A DNA stretch of 5,753 nucleotides, from NCBI GenBank assembly GCA_028867395.1, contig JAGWGO010000109.1, positions 1 to 5,753 on the forward strand, read 5' to 3'. Below, piece after piece: positions 4,966 through 5,753 of this stretch; position 1 is the stretch's first letter; the number at the start of each line of letters is the position of its first letter. The notes under the pieces were generated by a model that saw nothing but the letters and a program-made list of their open reading frames with translations, was not told where the DNA came from and did not search any database. Origin of the DNA: Nitrososphaerota archaeon. Its GTDB lineage: Archaea; Thermoproteota; Nitrososphaeria; Nitrososphaerales; Nitrosopumilaceae. Both the position numbers and the translations under genes were made by a program.

Positions 4966-5739
4966 GTGAAAATAGAAGAATATCTGAACACCCTTCCTAA
5001 ATCAATCATGACAGGGGAGGATGTCGAATTGCAAGATAGTACTCTAAGAGAGATTTTTGAATTTGCATCATTAGGTAAAAATGATGTTTTTTATCACTTG
5101 GGCTGTGGCAAGGGCAATAGTATTTCTATTGCTTTGGAAGAATTCAGTGTAAAAAAAGCAGTAGGAATAGATAACAATAGCGAAAAAGTTTCATCTGCAA
5201 AAAAGATGCTAGAAGAAAAGCATCTTTCAGACTGGATTTTAAAATGTGAAAATGTTTTAAATTCAGACATGGATGATGCGACAGTCATTCTTTTTTGGTT
5301 TTCAGACTTTTCAATAGCAGAAAAAATGACTTCCAAATTTGCTATGCTCAAAAATGGTTGCAAAATCATAACTATATGGGGACCTCTTCCAGGGAATCTA
5401 CCTGACAAAGTCGAATTTCCGTATATCATGAACACAGTTCCATTTAGAAAGGCAAATAGCTTAAAGGAACAAACCATGGAGGTATTTGGAACTGATTGTA
5501 TAGATTTTGTTACCGCATGGGAATTTGCAGAAAGGTACTCAAAAGCAATAGCATTCAAAAATTCAGAAAATGATAGATTTCTAACCGTGCTTCAAACTCT
5601 TGTGATCTGGATTAACGCAAAGAACCTTGGAATTGCATGCGGTGATGAGATCCCTGTACCTATAAAAAACTACTTTGGAATACTGAAGACCTATTTTAAT
5701 ATAGAAATGGAACACCTGTTAAATCTTGATTCATCGTAG
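4966..5739 (+). CDS. SAM-dependent methyltransferase, aKMT/DOT1-like, with C-terminal extension
   Basis: This is a class I methyltransferase of 257 residues. Residues 25-160 form the Rossmann core: motif I 'VFYHLGCGKG' (41-50), acidic motif II 'AVGIDNN' with D69 for the SAM ribose, 'DDATVILFWF' (103-112) as the motif IV strand, and 'LKNGCKII' as the motif VI strand. The order and wording resemble archaeal aKMT protein-lysine methyltransferases ('VYDLGCGDG', 'VKKAVGVE', 'ATVV'), so a protein substrate is the best guess. Unlike that family, motif I has H44 and K49 where Asp is usual. Residues from about 165 to 257 form an extension with helical character, absent from the roughly 160-residue aKMT, that I do not recognise. 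The start is GTG at 4966; no ATG occurs before residue 15, which is at 5008. SAM binding is likely but not certain, and the substrate is unknown. Confidence 0.75.
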   Translation: MKIEEYLNTLPKSIMTGEDVELQDSTLREIFEFASLGKNDVFYHLGCGKGNSISIALEEFSVKKAVGIDNNSEKVSSAKKMLEEKHLSDWILKCENVLNSDMDDATVILFWFSDFSIAEKMTSKFAMLKNGCKIITIWGPLPGNLPDKVEFPYIMNTVPFRKANSLKEQTMEVFGTDCIDFVTAWEFAERYSKAIAFKNSENDRFLTVLQTLVIWINAKNLGIACGDEIPVPIKNYFGILKTYFNIEMEHLLNLDSS

Positions 5740-5746
5740 AGTCATG

Positions 5747-5751
5747 TTTTT
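5747..5751 (+). terminator. T-run after the methyltransferase stop
   Basis: Five T residues follow the TAG by seven bases at the right edge. Short T-tracts end many archaeal transcripts, but the window stops here and no hairpin is visible, so this is only a candidate. Confidence 0.2.
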
Positions 5752-5753
5752 AT

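Noticed and set aside
5094..5558. 154-codon minus-strand frame opposite the methyltransferase
   Set aside because: It is a shadow of the plus-strand Rossmann fold gene, with no independent support.
5744..5753. ATG at 5744 as the start of another gene
   Set aside because: Only three codons are visible before the window ends and no ribosome site precedes it, so it cannot be supported.

Overview
The window looks like chromosomal DNA of an ammonia-oxidising archaeon of the Thaumarchaeota (Nitrososphaerota), probably a Nitrosopumilus/Nitrosarchaeum-like lineage. The DNA is AT-rich and the genes are tightly packed on the plus strand. The genes have archaeal character: a type I isopentenyl-diphosphate isomerase, a short-chain archaeal prenyl synthase, an archaeal-type GluRS, a UPF0147 protein and an aKMT-like methyltransferase. 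TATA-like elements lie about 25-30 bases before start codons, as expected for archaeal leaderless transcripts. The taxonomic call is inference from gene content and style; no marker rRNA is present.

The left part (1-4253) is one dense block of co-oriented genes. It runs from the last 18 codons of an upstream gene (probably isopentenyl phosphate kinase) to type I IPP isomerase, geranylgeranyl/polyprenyl diphosphate synthase, glutamyl-tRNA synthetase (TTG start) and a fumarylacetoacetate-hydrolase-family enzyme. Stops and starts overlap or abut at every junction, which suggests one transcript with coupled translation. The first three genes form the end of archaeal isoprenoid synthesis: isopentenyl phosphate to IPP, IPP to DMAPP, then chain elongation to the C20 lipid precursor. 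GluRS and the FAH-family protein appear to ride on the same transcript without an obvious pathway link.

The right part (4254-5753) holds three small genes, each preceded by a short AT-rich gap with its own promoter-like element. They are a soluble Rieske ferredoxin, a 90-residue UPF0147 protein built from two similar halves, and a SAM-dependent methyltransferase related to archaeal aKMT with an altered motif I and a long C-terminal extension.

Points of most interest: the IPP isomerase has alanine where the catalytic cysteine of the bacterial/eukaryotic enzyme sits, while keeping all the other metal and acid residues; the methyltransferase has a degenerate SAM-binding motif I and an unassigned C-terminal region; and the FAH-family protein keeps the full set of residues used by FAHD1-type acylpyruvase/oxaloacetate decarboxylases. 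I saw no mobile element, CRISPR array, RNA gene or defence system. No stretch over 300 bases lacks a gene.
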